The notes: generated from the letters alone by a model not told the origin. DNA of 64,000 nt from Pseudacidovorax sp. RU35E (GCF_900156165.1 NZ_FTMY01000001.1:248001-312000); one strand, 5' to 3'. Numbered from the stretch's first letter, positions 27,043-36,757 are shown. Translations and numbers: made by a program.

Positions 27043-30000
27043 TGTCGGCCGCGCCGTCCGTGAAGCCCGCAGGCTTCAATCTTTCCGCCTGGGCGCTCGA
27101 CCACGCGCCGCTCACGCGCTACCTGATGGTGGTGCTGATGGTGCTGGGCTTCGCGGCCTACTTCCAGCTGGGGCAGGACGAGGATCCGCCCTTCACCTTC
27201 CGCGCGATGGTCGTGCGCACCTATTGGCCGGGCGCCACCGCGCAGCAGGTGGCCGAGCAGGTCACCGACAAGATCGAGCGCACGCTGCAGGAAGTGCCCT
27301 ATGCCGACAAGATCCGCAGCTACTCCAAGCCCGGCGAGTCGCAGGTCGTCTTCGAGCTGAAGGACGCCGCGCGGCCTTCGGAGGTGCCGCAGGTCTGGTA
27401 CACGGTGCGCAAGAAGATCGGCGACATGCGCTACACGCTGCCCGGCAACATCCAGGGGCCGTTCTTCAACGACGACTTCGGCGATGTGTACGGCGTGATC
27501 TACGCGCTGCGGGGACAGGGCTTCAGCCCGGCCGAACTCAAGACCGTGGCCGACGACCTGCGCCTGCGCCTGCTGCGGGTCAAGGACGTGGCCAAGGTCG
27601 AGCAGTTCGGCGTCCAGGACGAGAAGGTCTTCGTCGAGGTCTCGCAGAAGCGGCTGGCCCAGATGGGTCTGGACCTGAATGCGGTGCTGCAGCAGCTCGG
27701 CGCCCAGAACGCGGTGGAGAGCGCCGGCACCATCCGCTCGCCGCAGGACGTGCTGCAGGTGCGGGTCGGCGGCCAGTTCACCGACCTCGACCAGCTGCGC
27801 GCCATGCCCATCCGCGGCAGCTCGGGCAACCAGTTGCGCCTTGGCGACATCGCGCGCGTGGAGCGCGGCTATGTCGATCCGCCCAGCGTCAAGGTGCACT
27901 ACCAGGGCGATCCGGTGATCGGGCTGGGCATCTCGATGATGAAGGGCGGCGACATCATCGCGCTGGGCAAGGCGCTGCAGGAGACGGTCACCCAGGTCAA
28001 CACCCAGTTGCCCGCCGGCATGCGGCTCGACCAGGTGCAGGATCAGCCAGCCACGGTGGCCACCTCGGTCAACGAGTTCGTCAAGGTGTTGATCGAGGCG
28101 GTGGTCATCGTGCTGGGCGTGAGCTTCATCGCGCTCGGTCTGCACAAGGGTGGGCGCTTCGGCTGGCACATCGACTGGCGGCCCGGGCTGGTCGTGGGCA
28201 TCACCATTCCGCTGGTGCTGTCGGTCACCTTCCTGGCGATGAACTACTTCGGCATCGGGCTGCACAAGATCTCGCTGGGCTCGCTGATCATCGCCCTGGG
28301 CCTGCTGGTGGACGACGCCATCATCGCGGTGGAAATGATGGTGCGGAAGATGGAGGAGGGCTACGACAAGCGCCGCGCCGCCACCTTCGCCTACGACGTC
28401 ACGGCGATGCCCATGCTCACCGGCACGCTGATCACCGCGGCGGGCTTCCTGCCCATCGGCATCGCCAAGTCGACGACGGGCGAATACACCTTCGCGATCT
28501 TCGCGGTGACGGTGATCGCGCTGCTGCTGTCGTGGATCGTGTCGGTGTACTTCGTGCCCTATCTGGGCACGCTGCTGCTCAAGGTCAAGCCGCACGATCC
28601 AGACGCACCTCCGCACGAGCTGTTCGACACGCCGTTCTACAACCGCTTCCGCAGCGCCGTCGACTGGTGCGTGACCCACCGCTGGATCACCATCGGCGCC
28701 ACGCTGGCCGTGCTGGCGCTGGGCATCCTGGGCATGACGCGGGTGCAACAGCAGTTCTTTCCGGACTCGAACCGGCCCGAGATCATGGTCGACGCCTGGT
28801 TTCCCGAAGGCACCACCTTCGAGGCCAACGAGGCGGTCGCGAAGCGTCTGGAGCGGCGCCTGATGGCGCAGGAGGGCGTGCAGAGCGTGGCCACCTGGAT
28901 CGGCTCAGGCGCGCCCCGCTTCTATCTGCCACTGGACCAGACCTTCCCGCAGAGCAACGTCTCGCAGTTCATCGTGCTGACCCGCGACCTCAAGGCCCGC
29001 GACGCCGTGCGGCGCCAGTTGCCGACGCTGCTGGCGCAGGAGTTTCCGGAGGTGCGTGGGCGCGTCAAGCTGCTGGCCAGCGGGCCGCCCGTGCCTTATC
29101 CGGTGCAGTTCCGGGTGGTGGGCGACGACCCTGCCACGCTGCGGCGGCTGGCCGACGAGGTCAAGGCCGAAGTCCGCACCAATGCGTCGATGGTGGGCGT
29201 CAACGACAACTGGAACGAGTCGATCAAGTCCATCCGCATGGACGTCGACCAGGCCAAGGCGCGCGCGCTGGGCGTGACCAGCCAGTCCATTGCCCAGGCC
29301 TCGCGCGGCATCTACACCGGCAACCCCATCGGCCAGTACCGCGAGCAGGACAAGCTGATCGACATCGTGCTGCGCCAGGCCCGCGAAGAGCGCGATGCGA
29401 TCTCGGACCTGACGGATGCGTATGTGACGACGGCCGCTGGCCGCTCGATCCCGCTGCTGCAGATCGCCCAGCCGCATTTCGCGTGGGAGCCGGGCGTGAT
29501 CTGGCGCTGGAACCGCGCCTATGCCGTCACGGTGCAGGGCGACGTGGTGGACGGCATGCAGGGCGCCACGGTGTCCCAGCAGCTGATGCCCAAGTTGCGC
29601 GCGCTGGAGGCGAAGTGGAAGGAGCGTGGCGAGCCGCCCGTGCGCATCGAGGCGGCCGGCGCCGTGGAGGAGAGCAGCAAGGGCTCCGCCTCGATCATGG
29701 CCGGCATTCCGATCATGCTGTTCGCCGTCTTCACGCTGCTGATGCTGCAGCTGCACAGTTTCAGCCGGGCGCTGCTGGTCTTCCTGACCGGACCCATGGG
29801 CATCGCGGGTGTGGCCGCGGCGCTGCTGCTGCTGAACCGGCCTTTCGGCTTCGTCGCCATGCTGGGCGTGATCGCATTGATGGGGATGATCCAGCGCAAT
29901 TCGGTGATCCTGATCGACCAGATCGAGCTGGACCGCGCGGCTGGTGTGCCGGCGCGGCGCGCCATCGTCGAATCGGCGGTCCGGCGGCTACGGCCCATCG

Positions 30001-30221
30001 TGCTGACGGCGGCCGCCGCGGTGCTGGCCATGATCCCACTGTCGCGCAGCGTGTTCTGGGGGCCGATGGCGGTGGCCATCATGGGCGGGCTGATCGTGGC
30101 CACGGCGCTGACGCTGCTGGCGCTGCCAGCCATGTACGCGGCCTGGTTCCGCGTCGGCAACGACGACGGCGCGGCGCCGTCGGACTCCCACAGTCCGGCC
30201 GTTCCAGCGGCTGCGCGGTAG
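27042..30221 (+). CDS. RND efflux permease (AcrB/TriC-like)
   Basis: A 1059-residue proton-driven inner-membrane pump of the resistance-nodulation-division superfamily. An N-terminal helix is followed by the porter segment EDPPFTFRAMVVRTYWPGA. The helix-4 region ALGLLVDDAIIAVEMMVRKMEEGYDK supplies the proton-relay Asp pair. A second porter/docking half and the C-terminal helix bundle GVIALMGMIQRNSVILIDQIE complete the usual duplicated layout. The EDP motif and WPGATAQQVAEQV resemble TriC/MexK-type drug pumps rather than metal pumps. Translationally coupled to the adaptor. Substrates cannot be predicted reliably. Confidence 0.93.
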   Translation: MSAAPSVKPAGFNLSAWALDHAPLTRYLMVVLMVLGFAAYFQLGQDEDPPFTFRAMVVRTYWPGATAQQVAEQVTDKIERTLQEVPYADKIRSYSKPGESQVVFELKDAARPSEVPQVWYTVRKKIGDMRYTLPGNIQGPFFNDDFGDVYGVIYALRGQGFSPAELKTVADDLRLRLLRVKDVAKVEQFGVQDEKVFVEVSQKRLAQMGLDLNAVLQQLGAQNAVESAGTIRSPQDVLQVRVGGQFTDLDQLRAMPIRGSSGNQLRLGDIARVERGYVDPPSVKVHYQGDPVIGLGISMMKGGDIIALGKALQETVTQVNTQLPAGMRLDQVQDQPATVATSVNEFVKVLIEAVVIVLGVSFIALGLHKGGRFGWHIDWRPGLVVGITIPLVLSVTFLAMNYFGIGLHKISLGSLIIALGLLVDDAIIAVEMMVRKMEEGYDKRRAATFAYDVTAMPMLTGTLITAAGFLPIGIAKSTTGEYTFAIFAVTVIALLLSWIVSVYFVPYLGTLLLKVKPHDPDAPPHELFDTPFYNRFRSAVDWCVTHRWITIGATLAVLALGILGMTRVQQQFFPDSNRPEIMVDAWFPEGTTFEANEAVAKRLERRLMAQEGVQSVATWIGSGAPRFYLPLDQTFPQSNVSQFIVLTRDLKARDAVRRQLPTLLAQEFPEVRGRVKLLASGPPVPYPVQFRVVGDDPATLRRLADEVKAEVRTNASMVGVNDNWNESIKSIRMDVDQAKARALGVTSQSIAQASRGIYTGNPIGQYREQDKLIDIVLRQAREERDAISDLTDAYVTTAAGRSIPLLQIAQPHFAWEPGVIWRWNRAYAVTVQGDVVDGMQGATVSQQLMPKLRALEAKWKERGEPPVRIEAAGAVEESSKGSASIMAGIPIMLFAVFTLLMLQLHSFSRALLVFLTGPMGIAGVAAALLLLNRPFGFVAMLGVIALMGMIQRNSVILIDQIELDRAAGVPARRAIVESAVRRLRPIVLTAAAAVLAMIPLSRSVFWGPMAVAIMGGLIVATALTLLALPAMYAAWFRVGNDDGAAPSDSHSPAVPAAAR

Positions 30222-30258
30222 GGACTTGCGTGAAGCCGGAAGCCTGGTCGAACCCGAT

Positions 30259-30429
30259 TAGAATGCGCGATTGACCAATTTCAGGCAGGCGGCGCGTGGC
30301 AGGTGATCCTCCCGTGCGCTGGGGGCACCCGGGCGGTGCCCCAGGCCTCTAGTTTGTTGTCAGGGCGGCCCTGCCTTGCGGTGCGGCCGCCCTGTTCATC
30401 ATCCACCATCGGCTGAAAAGCCCGGAGCT
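30259..30429 (+). other. structured intergenic leader before tRNA-Leu, candidate small RNA
   Basis: TAGAAT at 30259-30264 can serve as a -10. Behind it lie two strong dyads: CTGGGGGCACC/GGTGCCCCAG (30319-30344, one bulged G) and a perfect 10-bp stem CAGGGCGGCC/GGCCGCCCTG (30361-30370/30385-30394). Outer segments ATTTCAG and CTGAAAAG could close the whole region. No open frame with coding character fits 30222-30429. It may be the RND terminator region, the leader of the tRNA-Leu/tig transcript, or a separate small RNA. I found no motif of SRP RNA, RNase P or tmRNA. Confidence 0.35.
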
Positions 30430-30516
30430 GCGCGGGTGGCGAAATTGGTAGACGCACCAGGTTTAGGTCCTGACGCCAGCAATGGTGTGGGGGTTCGAGT
30501 CCCCCCCCGCGCACCA
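30430..30516 (+). tRNA. tRNA-Leu (anticodon UAG)
   Basis: 87-nt class-II tRNA. The acceptor stem GCGCGGG pairs with CCCGCGC, discriminator A, encoded CCA at 30514-30516. The D-arm reads TGGCGAAATTGGTAGAC, the anticodon loop TTTAGGT gives UAG, a long variable arm is present, and the T-arm is GGGGGTTCGAGTCCCCC. The outermost anticodon-stem pair is C-A. It lies 26 bp before trigger factor, as in many Burkholderiales, and may be cut from the same precursor. Confidence 0.97.
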
Positions 30517-30542
30517 GCATCCATGTTTAGGAAGAGTCTCAC

Positions 30543-31856
30543 ATGACCGTGAACGTTGAAACCCTCGAGAAGCTCGAGCGCAAGATCACCCTGACGCTGC
30601 CCGTGGAGACGATCCAGGCCGAAGTCGATTCCCGCCTGAAGCGGCTGGCCCGCACCGTCAAGATGGACGGCTTCCGTCCGGGCAAGGTGCCGATGAGCGT
30701 CGTGGCCCAGCGCTATGGCTACTCGGTGCAGTACGAGGTCATGAACGACAAGGTCGGCCAGGCCTTCTCGCAGGCGGCCAACGAAGCCAATCTGCGCGTT
30801 GCCGGCCAGCCCACCATCACCGAGAAGGAAGGCGCCCCTGAAGGCCAGGTGGCTTTCGACGCCGTCTTCGAGGTGTACCCGGAAGTCAAGATCGGCGACC
30901 TGGCTGAAGCCGAGGTCGAGCGCGTCTCGACCGAAGTGACCGACGAGGCCATCGACCGCACCGTCGACATCCTGCGCAAGCAGCGCCGCACCTTCGGCCT
31001 GCGCTCGCAGGACAGCGCCGCTGCCGACGGCGACCGCGTCACTGTCGACTTCGAAGGCAAGATCGACGGCGAGCCCTTCCAGGGCGGCAAGGCCGAGGAC
31101 TTCCAGTTCATCGTCGGCGAAGGCCAGATGCTCAAGGAATTCGAGGACGCCGTGCGCGGCATGAAGGTCGGCGACAGCCGCACCTTCCCGCTGGCCTTCC
31201 CCGCGGACTACCACGGCAAGGACGTGGCCGGCAAGCAGGCCGACTTCATGGTCACCGTCAAGAAGATCGAGGCCGCCAACCTGCCCGAGATCGACGAGGC
31301 CTTCACCAAGTCGCTGGGCATCGGCGAAGGCACGGTCGAGGCGCTGCGTGACGACATCCGCAAGAACCTCGAGCGCGAAGTCAAGTTCCGCCTGCTGGCG
31401 CGCAACAAGACGGCCGTGATGGACGCGCTGCTGGCCAAGTCCGAGCTGGACCTGCCCAAGTCGGTGGTCCAGTCCGAGATCGACCGCATGGTCGAAGGTG
31501 CCCGCGCCGAGCTCAAGCAGCGCGGCATCAAGGACGCCGACAAGGCCCCGATCCCTGCCGACGTGTTCCGTCCGCAGGCCGAGCGCCGCGTGCGCCTGGG
31601 CCTGGTGGTGGCCGAACTGGTGCGCGCCAACAGCCTCGAAGCCAAACCCGACCAGATCAAGGCCCACATCGAAGAGCTGGCCTCCAGCTACGAGAAGCCG
31701 GCCGACGTCGTGCGCTGGTACTACGGCGACAACCGCCGCCTGGCCGAGGTCGAGGCCGTGGTCATCGAGAACAACGTGACCGAATTCGTCCTGGGCAAGG
31801 CCAAGGTCAGCGACAAGGCCGTCGGCTTCGACGAACTGATGCAGCAGCAAGGTTGA
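30543..31856 (+). CDS. tig: trigger factor, ribosome-bound chaperone/prolyl isomerase
   Basis: First chaperone to meet nascent chains at the ribosome exit. 437 residues (E. coli 432). The N-terminal ribosome-binding domain contains the signature loop GFRPGKVPMSVV near residue 44. The FKBP-type isomerase domain (about residues 150-240) includes DRVTVDFEGKIDGEPFQGG and FPLAFPADYHGKDVAGK. The C-terminal helical arms complete the protein. Upstream spacing with GGAAGAG before ATG fits a strong ribosome site. It heads tig-clpP-clpX-lon; a hairpin terminator at 31880 suggests partly separate transcription from clpP. Confidence 0.97.
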   Translation: MTVNVETLEKLERKITLTLPVETIQAEVDSRLKRLARTVKMDGFRPGKVPMSVVAQRYGYSVQYEVMNDKVGQAFSQAANEANLRVAGQPTITEKEGAPEGQVAFDAVFEVYPEVKIGDLAEAEVERVSTEVTDEAIDRTVDILRKQRRTFGLRSQDSAAADGDRVTVDFEGKIDGEPFQGGKAEDFQFIVGEGQMLKEFEDAVRGMKVGDSRTFPLAFPADYHGKDVAGKQADFMVTVKKIEAANLPEIDEAFTKSLGIGEGTVEALRDDIRKNLEREVKFRLLARNKTAVMDALLAKSELDLPKSVVQSEIDRMVEGARAELKQRGIKDADKAPIPADVFRPQAERRVRLGLVVAELVRANSLEAKPDQIKAHIEELASSYEKPADVVRWYYGDNRRLAEVEAVVIENNVTEFVLGKAKVSDKAVGFDELMQQQG

Positions 31857-31879
31857 TTGCCTTCTGATCGTTCCTTCGT

Positions 31880-31916
31880 GGGGCTTGTGCCGTGCGGCAC
31901 AGGCCCCATTTGCTTT
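31880..31916 (+). terminator. terminator after tig
   Basis: A 12-bp stem GGGGCTTGTGCC (31880-31891) / GGCACAGGCCCC (31896-31907) with one G-U pair and a 4-base loop, followed by ATTTGCTTT. The imperfect T-tract suggests partial termination between tig and clpP. Confidence 0.7.
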
Positions 31917-31951
31917 CCAGCACCGGCTTCGCGGGCGGCAATGTCCGTCGC

Positions 31952-31980
31952 CTGAAACCCGGCATGCGGCGCAGTACAGT
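31952..31980 (+). promoter_or_regulatory. candidate clpP promoter
   Basis: CTGAAA (31952-31957), 17 bases, TACAGT (31975-31980), ending 26 bp before the clpP ATG. It gives clpP a start site downstream of the tig terminator. Heat-shock control is possible but the boxes look like sigma70 rather than sigma32. Confidence 0.45.
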
Positions 31981-32006
31981 TGCGCCATCTTTTGCGGAGA
32001 AACCCA

Positions 32007-32615
32007 ATGAGTGCACAGGAAACCCAAGCCCTCGGCCTGATCCCGATGGTCATCGAGCAGTCGGGCCGTGGCGAGCGGTCCTTCGACATCTACTCGCGCC
32101 TGCTCAAGGAGCGCGTCGTGTTCCTGGTGGGCGAGGTCAACGACCAGACCGCCAATCTGGTGGTTGCGCAGTTGCTGTTCCTGGAGAGCGAGAACCCCGA
32201 CAAGGACATCTCGCTGTACATCAACTCGCCGGGTGGCAGCGTGACGGCCGGCATGTCGATCTACGACACCATGCAGTTCATCAAGCCCGACGTGTCGACC
32301 ATGTGCCTGGGCTTCGCGGCCAGCATGGGCGCCTTCCTGCTGGCAGCCGGCGCTGCCGGCAAGCGTTACTCGCTGCCCAACTCCAAGGTCATGATCCACC
32401 AGGTGCTGGGCGGTGCCCGCGGCCAGGCCACGGACATCGAGATCCAGGCACGCGACATCCTGCGTACCAAGGACCAGATGAACCGCATCCTTGCCGAGCG
32501 CACGGGTCAGCCGCTGGAGAAGATCAAGAACGACACCGAGCGCGACTACTACATGACCGCCGACGAAGCCAAGGATTACGGCATCGTCGACCAGGTCATC
32601 TCGCAGCGCAGCTGA
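32007..32615 (+). CDS. clpP: ATP-dependent Clp protease proteolytic subunit
   Basis: Serine peptidase that forms a double heptameric barrel and degrades proteins fed by ClpX or ClpA. 202 residues. Catalytic triad: Ser106 in GFAASMGAF, His131 in MIHQVLGG, Asp180 in TERDYYM. The oxyanion/handle segment [17 protein letters not shown] is intact. I chose ATG 32007 ([10 protein letters not shown], then the usual [19 protein letters not shown]); an upstream in-frame ATG at 31980 is unlikely. It precedes clpX, with two hairpins in between. Confidence 0.97.
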   Translation: MSAQETQALGLIPMVIEQSGRGERSFDIYSRLLKERVVFLVGEVNDQTANLVVAQLLFLESENPDKDISLYINSPGGSVTAGMSIYDTMQFIKPDVSTMCLGFAASMGAFLLAAGAAGKRYSLPNSKVMIHQVLGGARGQATDIEIQARDILRTKDQMNRILAERTGQPLEKIKNDTERDYYMTADEAKDYGIVDQVISQRS

Positions 32616-32652
32616 TGCGGGCGGGCCGGCGGCAACGCCGGTGTCCGTCCCA

Positions 32653-32693
32653 GGAAAAACGGCGTTTTTCCCTGCGGAAAACGCCGTTTTTCC
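32653..32693 (+). terminator. 16-bp inverted repeat between clpP and clpX, terminator
   Basis: Perfect arms GGAAAAACGGCGTTTT (32653-32668) and AAAACGCCGTTTTTCC (32678-32693) with a 9-base loop; U-rich 3' arm. A smaller hairpin CCGGCG-GCAA-CGCCGG precedes it at 32626-32641. It should end most clpP transcripts, so clpX likely uses its own promoter; TATCAT at 32700-32705 is a candidate -10. Confidence 0.75.
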
Positions 32694-32734
32694 TTTCGCT
32701 ATCATTGGTTCATTACTGTTTTGGGCATCCGTTC

Positions 32735-34003
32735 ATGGCCGAGAAAAAAGGCTCTTCCAGCGAGAAAACGCTTTATTGCTCCTTCTGCGGCAAGAGCCAG
32801 CATGAGGTCAAGAAGCTGATCGCCGGCCCTTCCGTTTTCATCTGCGACGAGTGCATCGACCTGTGCAATGAAATCATCCGCGACGAGTTGCCCGCGGGCG
32901 GCGATGCGCGTGAGCAGGGCCGCGGCGATCTGCCGACGCCTGCCGAGATCAAGGGCAACCTCGACAGCTATGTGATCGGCCAGGAGGCCGCCAAGCGCAT
33001 GCTCGCGGTGGCGGTCTACAACCATTACAAGCGCCTGAAGCACAAGGAGCGGGCCAAGGGCGAGGACGTCGAGCTGTCCAAGAGCAACATCCTGCTCATC
33101 GGCCCCACGGGTTCGGGCAAGACCCTGCTGGCCCAGACGCTGGCCCGACAGCTGGACGTGCCCTTCGTCATGGCCGATGCCACCACGCTGACCGAAGCGG
33201 GCTATGTGGGCGAGGACGTCGAGAACATCATCCAGAAGCTGCTTCAGAGCTGCAACTACGACGTCGAGCGCGCCCAGCGCGGCATCGTCTACATCGACGA
33301 AATCGACAAGATCTCGCGCAAGTCCGACAACCCGAGCATTACCCGCGATGTGTCGGGCGAGGGTGTGCAGCAGGCGCTGCTCAAGCTGATCGAAGGCACC
33401 ATGGCCAGCGTGCCGCCGCAGGGCGGGCGCAAGCATCCGAACCAGGACTTCCTGCAGATCGACACGACCAACATCCTGTTCATCTGCGGTGGTGCTTTCG
33501 CTGGCCTGGAGAAGGTGATCGAGGCGCGGACTGAGGCTTCGGGTATCGGCTTCGGCGCGCTGGTGCGCAGCAAGCAGCAGCGCAGCCTGACCGAGGTGTT
33601 CGGCGAGGTCGAGCCCGAAGACCTGATCAAGTTCGGCATCATTCCCGAGTTGGTCGGCCGCCTGCCGGTGGTGGCTTCGCTGGCGGAGCTGAGCGAGGAC
33701 GCTTTGGTGCAGATCCTGACCGAGCCGCGCAACGCCGTGGTCAAGCAGTTCGCCAAGCTCCTGCAGATGGAAGGCGTGGAACTCGAAGTGCGTCCGGCCG
33801 GCCTGCGCGCCGTGGCCCGCAAGGCGCTGGCCCGCAAGACCGGCGCTCGCGGCCTGCGTTCCATCCTTGAAGGGGCCCTGATCGACACCATGTTCGATCT
33901 TCCCACGGCGTCCAACGTGGAAAAGGTGGTGGTCGACGAGTCGACCATCGAAGAAAACAAGGCGCCGCTTCTCGTGTATCGCGAGGCGGCGAAGAAGGCC
34001 TGA
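32735..34003 (+). CDS. clpX: ATP-dependent Clp protease ATP-binding subunit ClpX
   Basis: AAA+ unfoldase that recognises tagged substrates (including ssrA-tagged chains) and threads them into ClpP. 422 residues. The N-terminal zinc domain has Cys15, Cys18, Cys37 and Cys40. Walker [12 protein letters not shown] lies near residue 123, Walker B reads [10 protein letters not shown], the ClpP-contact IGF loop appears as GIGFGALV, and sensor-II as [12 protein letters not shown]. It is followed 11 bp later by lon, with a good ribosome site between. All motifs intact. Confidence 0.98.
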   Translation: MAEKKGSSSEKTLYCSFCGKSQHEVKKLIAGPSVFICDECIDLCNEIIRDELPAGGDAREQGRGDLPTPAEIKGNLDSYVIGQEAAKRMLAVAVYNHYKRLKHKERAKGEDVELSKSNILLIGPTGSGKTLLAQTLARQLDVPFVMADATTLTEAGYVGEDVENIIQKLLQSCNYDVERAQRGIVYIDEIDKISRKSDNPSITRDVSGEGVQQALLKLIEGTMASVPPQGGRKHPNQDFLQIDTTNILFICGGAFAGLEKVIEARTEASGIGFGALVRSKQQRSLTEVFGEVEPEDLIKFGIIPELVGRLPVVASLAELSEDALVQILTEPRNAVVKQFAKLLQMEGVELEVRPAGLRAVARKALARKTGARGLRSILEGALIDTMFDLPTASNVEKVVVDESTIEENKAPLLVYREAAKKA

Positions 34004-34014
34004 AGAGGAACACC

Positions 34015-36450
34015 ATGTCCGGTCACATTCCCCTGCCGTCGGATCCCATCGATCTGCCGCTGCTGCCGCTGCGCGATGTGGTGGTCTTCCCCCACATGGT
34101 CATCCCGTTGTTCGTGGGCCGGCCCAAGAGCATCAAGGCGCTGGAACTCGCCATGGAGGCCGAGCGCCGCATCATGCTGGTCGCGCAGAAGGCTGCCGCC
34201 AAGGATGAGCCCTCGGTCGACGACATGTTCGAAGTGGGTTGCGTCTCGACCATCCTCCAGATGCTGAAGCTGCCTGATGGGACGGTGAAGGTGCTCGTCG
34301 AGGGCCAGCAACGCGCACGCGTAGCCCGGATCGAAGACAGCCAGACGCATTTCTCGGCCAACGTGGTTCCCCTCGAAGCGGCTGGTGCTGCAGGTACCGA
34401 GGTCGAGGCGCTGCGCCGAGCGGTGATGCAGCAGTTCGACCAGTACGTCAAGCTGAACAAGAAGATCCCGCCCGAGATCCTTACTTCGATCGCCAGCATC
34501 GACGACGCCGGCCGACTCGCGGACACCATCGCCGCGCATCTGCCGCTCAAGCTGGACAACAAGCAGGCCGTGCTCGACCTGTCGAACGTGCAGCAGCGTC
34601 TTGAAAGCCTGTTCTCGCAGCTGGAGCGCGAGGTCGACATCCTCAACGTCGACAAGAAGATCCGCAGCCGCGTGAAGCGGCAGATGGAAAAGAACCAGCG
34701 CGACTTCTATCTGAACGAGCAGGTCAAGGCCATCCAGAAGGAATTGGGCGAGGGCGAAGACGGTGCGGACATCGAGGAGATCGAGAAGAAGATCATCGCC
34801 GCCAAGATGCCCAAGGATGCCCGCAAGAAGGTGGACGCCGAGCTCAAGAAGCTCAAGCTGATGTCGCCCATGTCGGCGGAAGCGACGGTGGTGCGCAATT
34901 ACATCGATGTCTTGGTCGGCCTGCCCTGGAGCAAGAAGACCAAGATCAAGCACGATCTCTCGAACGCTGAGACGGTGCTGAACGAGGACCACTATGGCCT
35001 CGAAAAGGTCAAGGACCGGATCCTCGAATATCTTGCGGTCCAGCAGCGCGTGGAAAAGGTCAAGGCCCCCATCCTGTGTCTCGTCGGCCCACCGGGCGTC
35101 GGCAAGACCTCCTTGGGGCAGTCCATCGCCAAGGCGACGGGCCGCAAGTACGTGCGTATGGCGCTGGGTGGCATGCGCGACGAGGCCGAAATCCGCGGCC
35201 ACCGCCGTACCTACATTGGCGCGCTGCCAGGCAAGGTGCTGCAGAGCCTGAACAAGGTGGGCACGCGCAACCCGTTGTTCCTGCTGGACGAGATCGACAA
35301 GCTGGGCACCGATTTCCGTGGCGACCCGTCGTCGGCCCTGCTGGAAGTGCTCGATCCCGAGCAGAACCACACCTTCGGCGACCACTACGTCGAGGTCGAT
35401 TTCGACCTATCGGACGTGATGTTCGTCGCGACGTCGAATTCGATGAACATTCCGCCGGCGCTGCTGGACCGGATGGAAGTCATCCGCCTCTCGGGCTATA
35501 CCGAGGACGAGAAGACCAGCATCGCCCTGAAGTACCTGCTGCCTAAGCAGATGGGCAACAACGGTGTCAAGGACGATGAGCTGCTGGTGACCGAGGACGC
35601 GGTGCGCGACATCGTGCGCTACTACACCCGCGAGGCCGGCGTGCGCTCGCTGGAGCGAGAGCTTTCCAAGATCTGCCGCAAGGTGGTCAAGGGCCTGCTG
35701 CTCAAGAAGCTGACGCCGAAGGTGACGGTGGACAGCGAGAACCTCCACGAATTCCTGGGCGTGCGCAAGTACAGCTTCGGTCGTGCCGAGCAGCAGAACC
35801 AGGTGGGCCAGGTGGTCGGGCTGGCGTGGACGGAGGTGGGCGGCGACCTGCTGACCATCGAAGTGGCGACGGTGCCGGGCAAGGGCGTCATCACCCGTAC
35901 TGGTTCGCTGGGCGACGTGATGAAGGAGTCGGTCGAGGCCGCGCGCACGGTGGTGCGCAGCCGCGCTCGTCGCCTGGGCATCAAGGATGAGCTCTTCGAG
36001 AAGAAGGACATCCACATCCACGTGCCCGACGGCGCGACCCCCAAGGATGGCCCGAGCGCTGGCATTGCGATGACGACGGCGCTTGTTTCGGCATTGACGG
36101 GTATCCCGGTGCGCAGCGACGTGGCCATGACTGGCGAGATCACCTTGCGTGGCGAGGTCACGGCCATCGGCGGTCTGAAGGAAAAGCTGTTGGCGGCTCT
36201 GCGTGGAGGCATCAAGACAGTGCTGATCCCCGAGGAGAACGCCAAGGATCTGCAGGACATTCCCGAAAACGTGAAGAACGGCCTCGAGATCGTGCCGGTC
36301 AAGTGGATCGACAAGGTGCTCGAAGTGGCGCTCGAAAAGCAACCCAAGCCGCTGTCGGAGGAAGAGGTGGCTGCTTCCGCTGCGGCCATGGCCGAGCTGT
36401 CCAAGCAGCGCGCTGGCGAGCCGCGCACCGAAGGTTCGATCAAGCATTGA
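34015..36450 (+). CDS. lon: ATP-dependent protease La (Lon)
   Basis: Homo-oligomeric AAA+ serine/lysine protease that removes misfolded and regulatory proteins. 811 residues. The N-terminal substrate domain begins [20 protein letters not shown]; the ATPase contains [20 protein letters not shown] (Walker A) and [10 protein letters not shown] (Walker B); the protease domain carries Ser681 in [10 protein letters not shown] and the catalytic Lys in [11 protein letters not shown]. The tail ([17 protein letters not shown]) is charged and helical. It closes the tig-clpP-clpX-lon block and is followed by a hairpin and the tRNA-Gly array. Confidence 0.98.
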   Translation: MSGHIPLPSDPIDLPLLPLRDVVVFPHMVIPLFVGRPKSIKALELAMEAERRIMLVAQKAAAKDEPSVDDMFEVGCVSTILQMLKLPDGTVKVLVEGQQRARVARIEDSQTHFSANVVPLEAAGAAGTEVEALRRAVMQQFDQYVKLNKKIPPEILTSIASIDDAGRLADTIAAHLPLKLDNKQAVLDLSNVQQRLESLFSQLEREVDILNVDKKIRSRVKRQMEKNQRDFYLNEQVKAIQKELGEGEDGADIEEIEKKIIAAKMPKDARKKVDAELKKLKLMSPMSAEATVVRNYIDVLVGLPWSKKTKIKHDLSNAETVLNEDHYGLEKVKDRILEYLAVQQRVEKVKAPILCLVGPPGVGKTSLGQSIAKATGRKYVRMALGGMRDEAEIRGHRRTYIGALPGKVLQSLNKVGTRNPLFLLDEIDKLGTDFRGDPSSALLEVLDPEQNHTFGDHYVEVDFDLSDVMFVATSNSMNIPPALLDRMEVIRLSGYTEDEKTSIALKYLLPKQMGNNGVKDDELLVTEDAVRDIVRYYTREAGVRSLERELSKICRKVVKGLLLKKLTPKVTVDSENLHEFLGVRKYSFGRAEQQNQVGQVVGLAWTEVGGDLLTIEVATVPGKGVITRTGSLGDVMKESVEAARTVVRSRARRLGIKDELFEKKDIHIHVPDGATPKDGPSAGIAMTTALVSALTGIPVRSDVAMTGEITLRGEVTAIGGLKEKLLAALRGGIKTVLIPEENAKDLQDIPENVKNGLEIVPVKWIDKVLEVALEKQPKPLSEEEVAASAAAMAELSKQRAGEPRTEGSIKH

Positions 36451-36452
36451 AG

Positions 36453-36486
36453 AATTTCGGCTCGGTGCTTGCGCCGAGCTGAAATT
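36453..36486 (+). terminator. hairpin after lon, overlapping the tRNA promoter
   Basis: 13-bp arms AATTTCGGCTCGG (36453-36465) and CCGAGCTGAAATT (36474-36486) pair fully with one G-U. It starts three bases after the lon stop. There is no T-run, so termination may be weak or Rho-dependent. The candidate -35 of the tRNA-Gly promoter lies inside the loop and 3' arm. Confidence 0.55.
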
Positions 36487-36498
36487 GAGCCCTATAAT
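36469..36498 (+). promoter_or_regulatory. promoter of the tRNA-Gly array
   Basis: TTGCGC (36469-36474), 18 bases, perfect TATAAT (36493-36498), 15 bp before the first tRNA. The bases after the -10 (CTAAGGCTCGG) are GC-rich, like stringently controlled stable-RNA promoters. Confidence 0.7.
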
Positions 36499-36513
36499 CT
36501 AAGGCTCGGTTCT

Positions 36514-36589
36514 GCGGGAATAGCTCAGTTGGTAGAGCGCAACCTTGCCAAGGTTGAGGTCGACGGTTCGAGACCGTTTTCCCGCTCCA
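36514..36589 (+). tRNA. tRNA-Gly (anticodon GCC), copy 1
   Basis: 76-nt tRNA with acceptor GCGGGAA/TTCCCGC, D-arm GCTCAGTTGGTAGAGC, anticodon loop TTGCCAA (GCC), T-arm ACGGTTCGAGACCGT and encoded CCA. First of three identical tandem genes. Confidence 0.98.
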
Positions 36590-36638
36590 GTTTTTTAAGG
36601 AAGAAGCCGCAAGGCTCCTTCCAGCGTCCGATCAAGAC

Positions 36639-36714
36639 GCGGGAATAGCTCAGTTGGTAGAGCGCAACCTTGCCAAGGTTGAGGTCGACGGTTCGAGACC
36701 GTTTTCCCGCTCCA
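36639..36714 (+). tRNA. tRNA-Gly (anticodon GCC), copy 2
   Basis: Identical over all 76 nt to the copies on each side. The 49-nt spacer before it differs in sequence from the next one and contains a small GGAAGAAGCC..GGCTCCTTCC hairpin that may guide processing. Confidence 0.98.
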
Positions 36715-36757
36715 GTTTTGGAGAGAGCCGAAAGGCGTTTTCCAGCTCGATTAAGAC

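Noticed and set aside
26981-30274. 1097-residue open frame on the plus strand
   Set aside because: Shifted-frame shadow of the RND permease; composition is Arg/Ala/Gly-rich without any domain, while the other frame has full RND motifs.
30430-30516. Anticodon-stem C-A mismatch in tRNA-Leu as a sign of a pseudogene
   Set aside because: Only the outermost pair is affected and everything else, including CCA and variable arm, is intact.
30399-32705. 768-residue antisense frame across tig and clpP
   Set aside because: High-GC antisense shadow with low-complexity composition; it would also run through tRNA-Leu.
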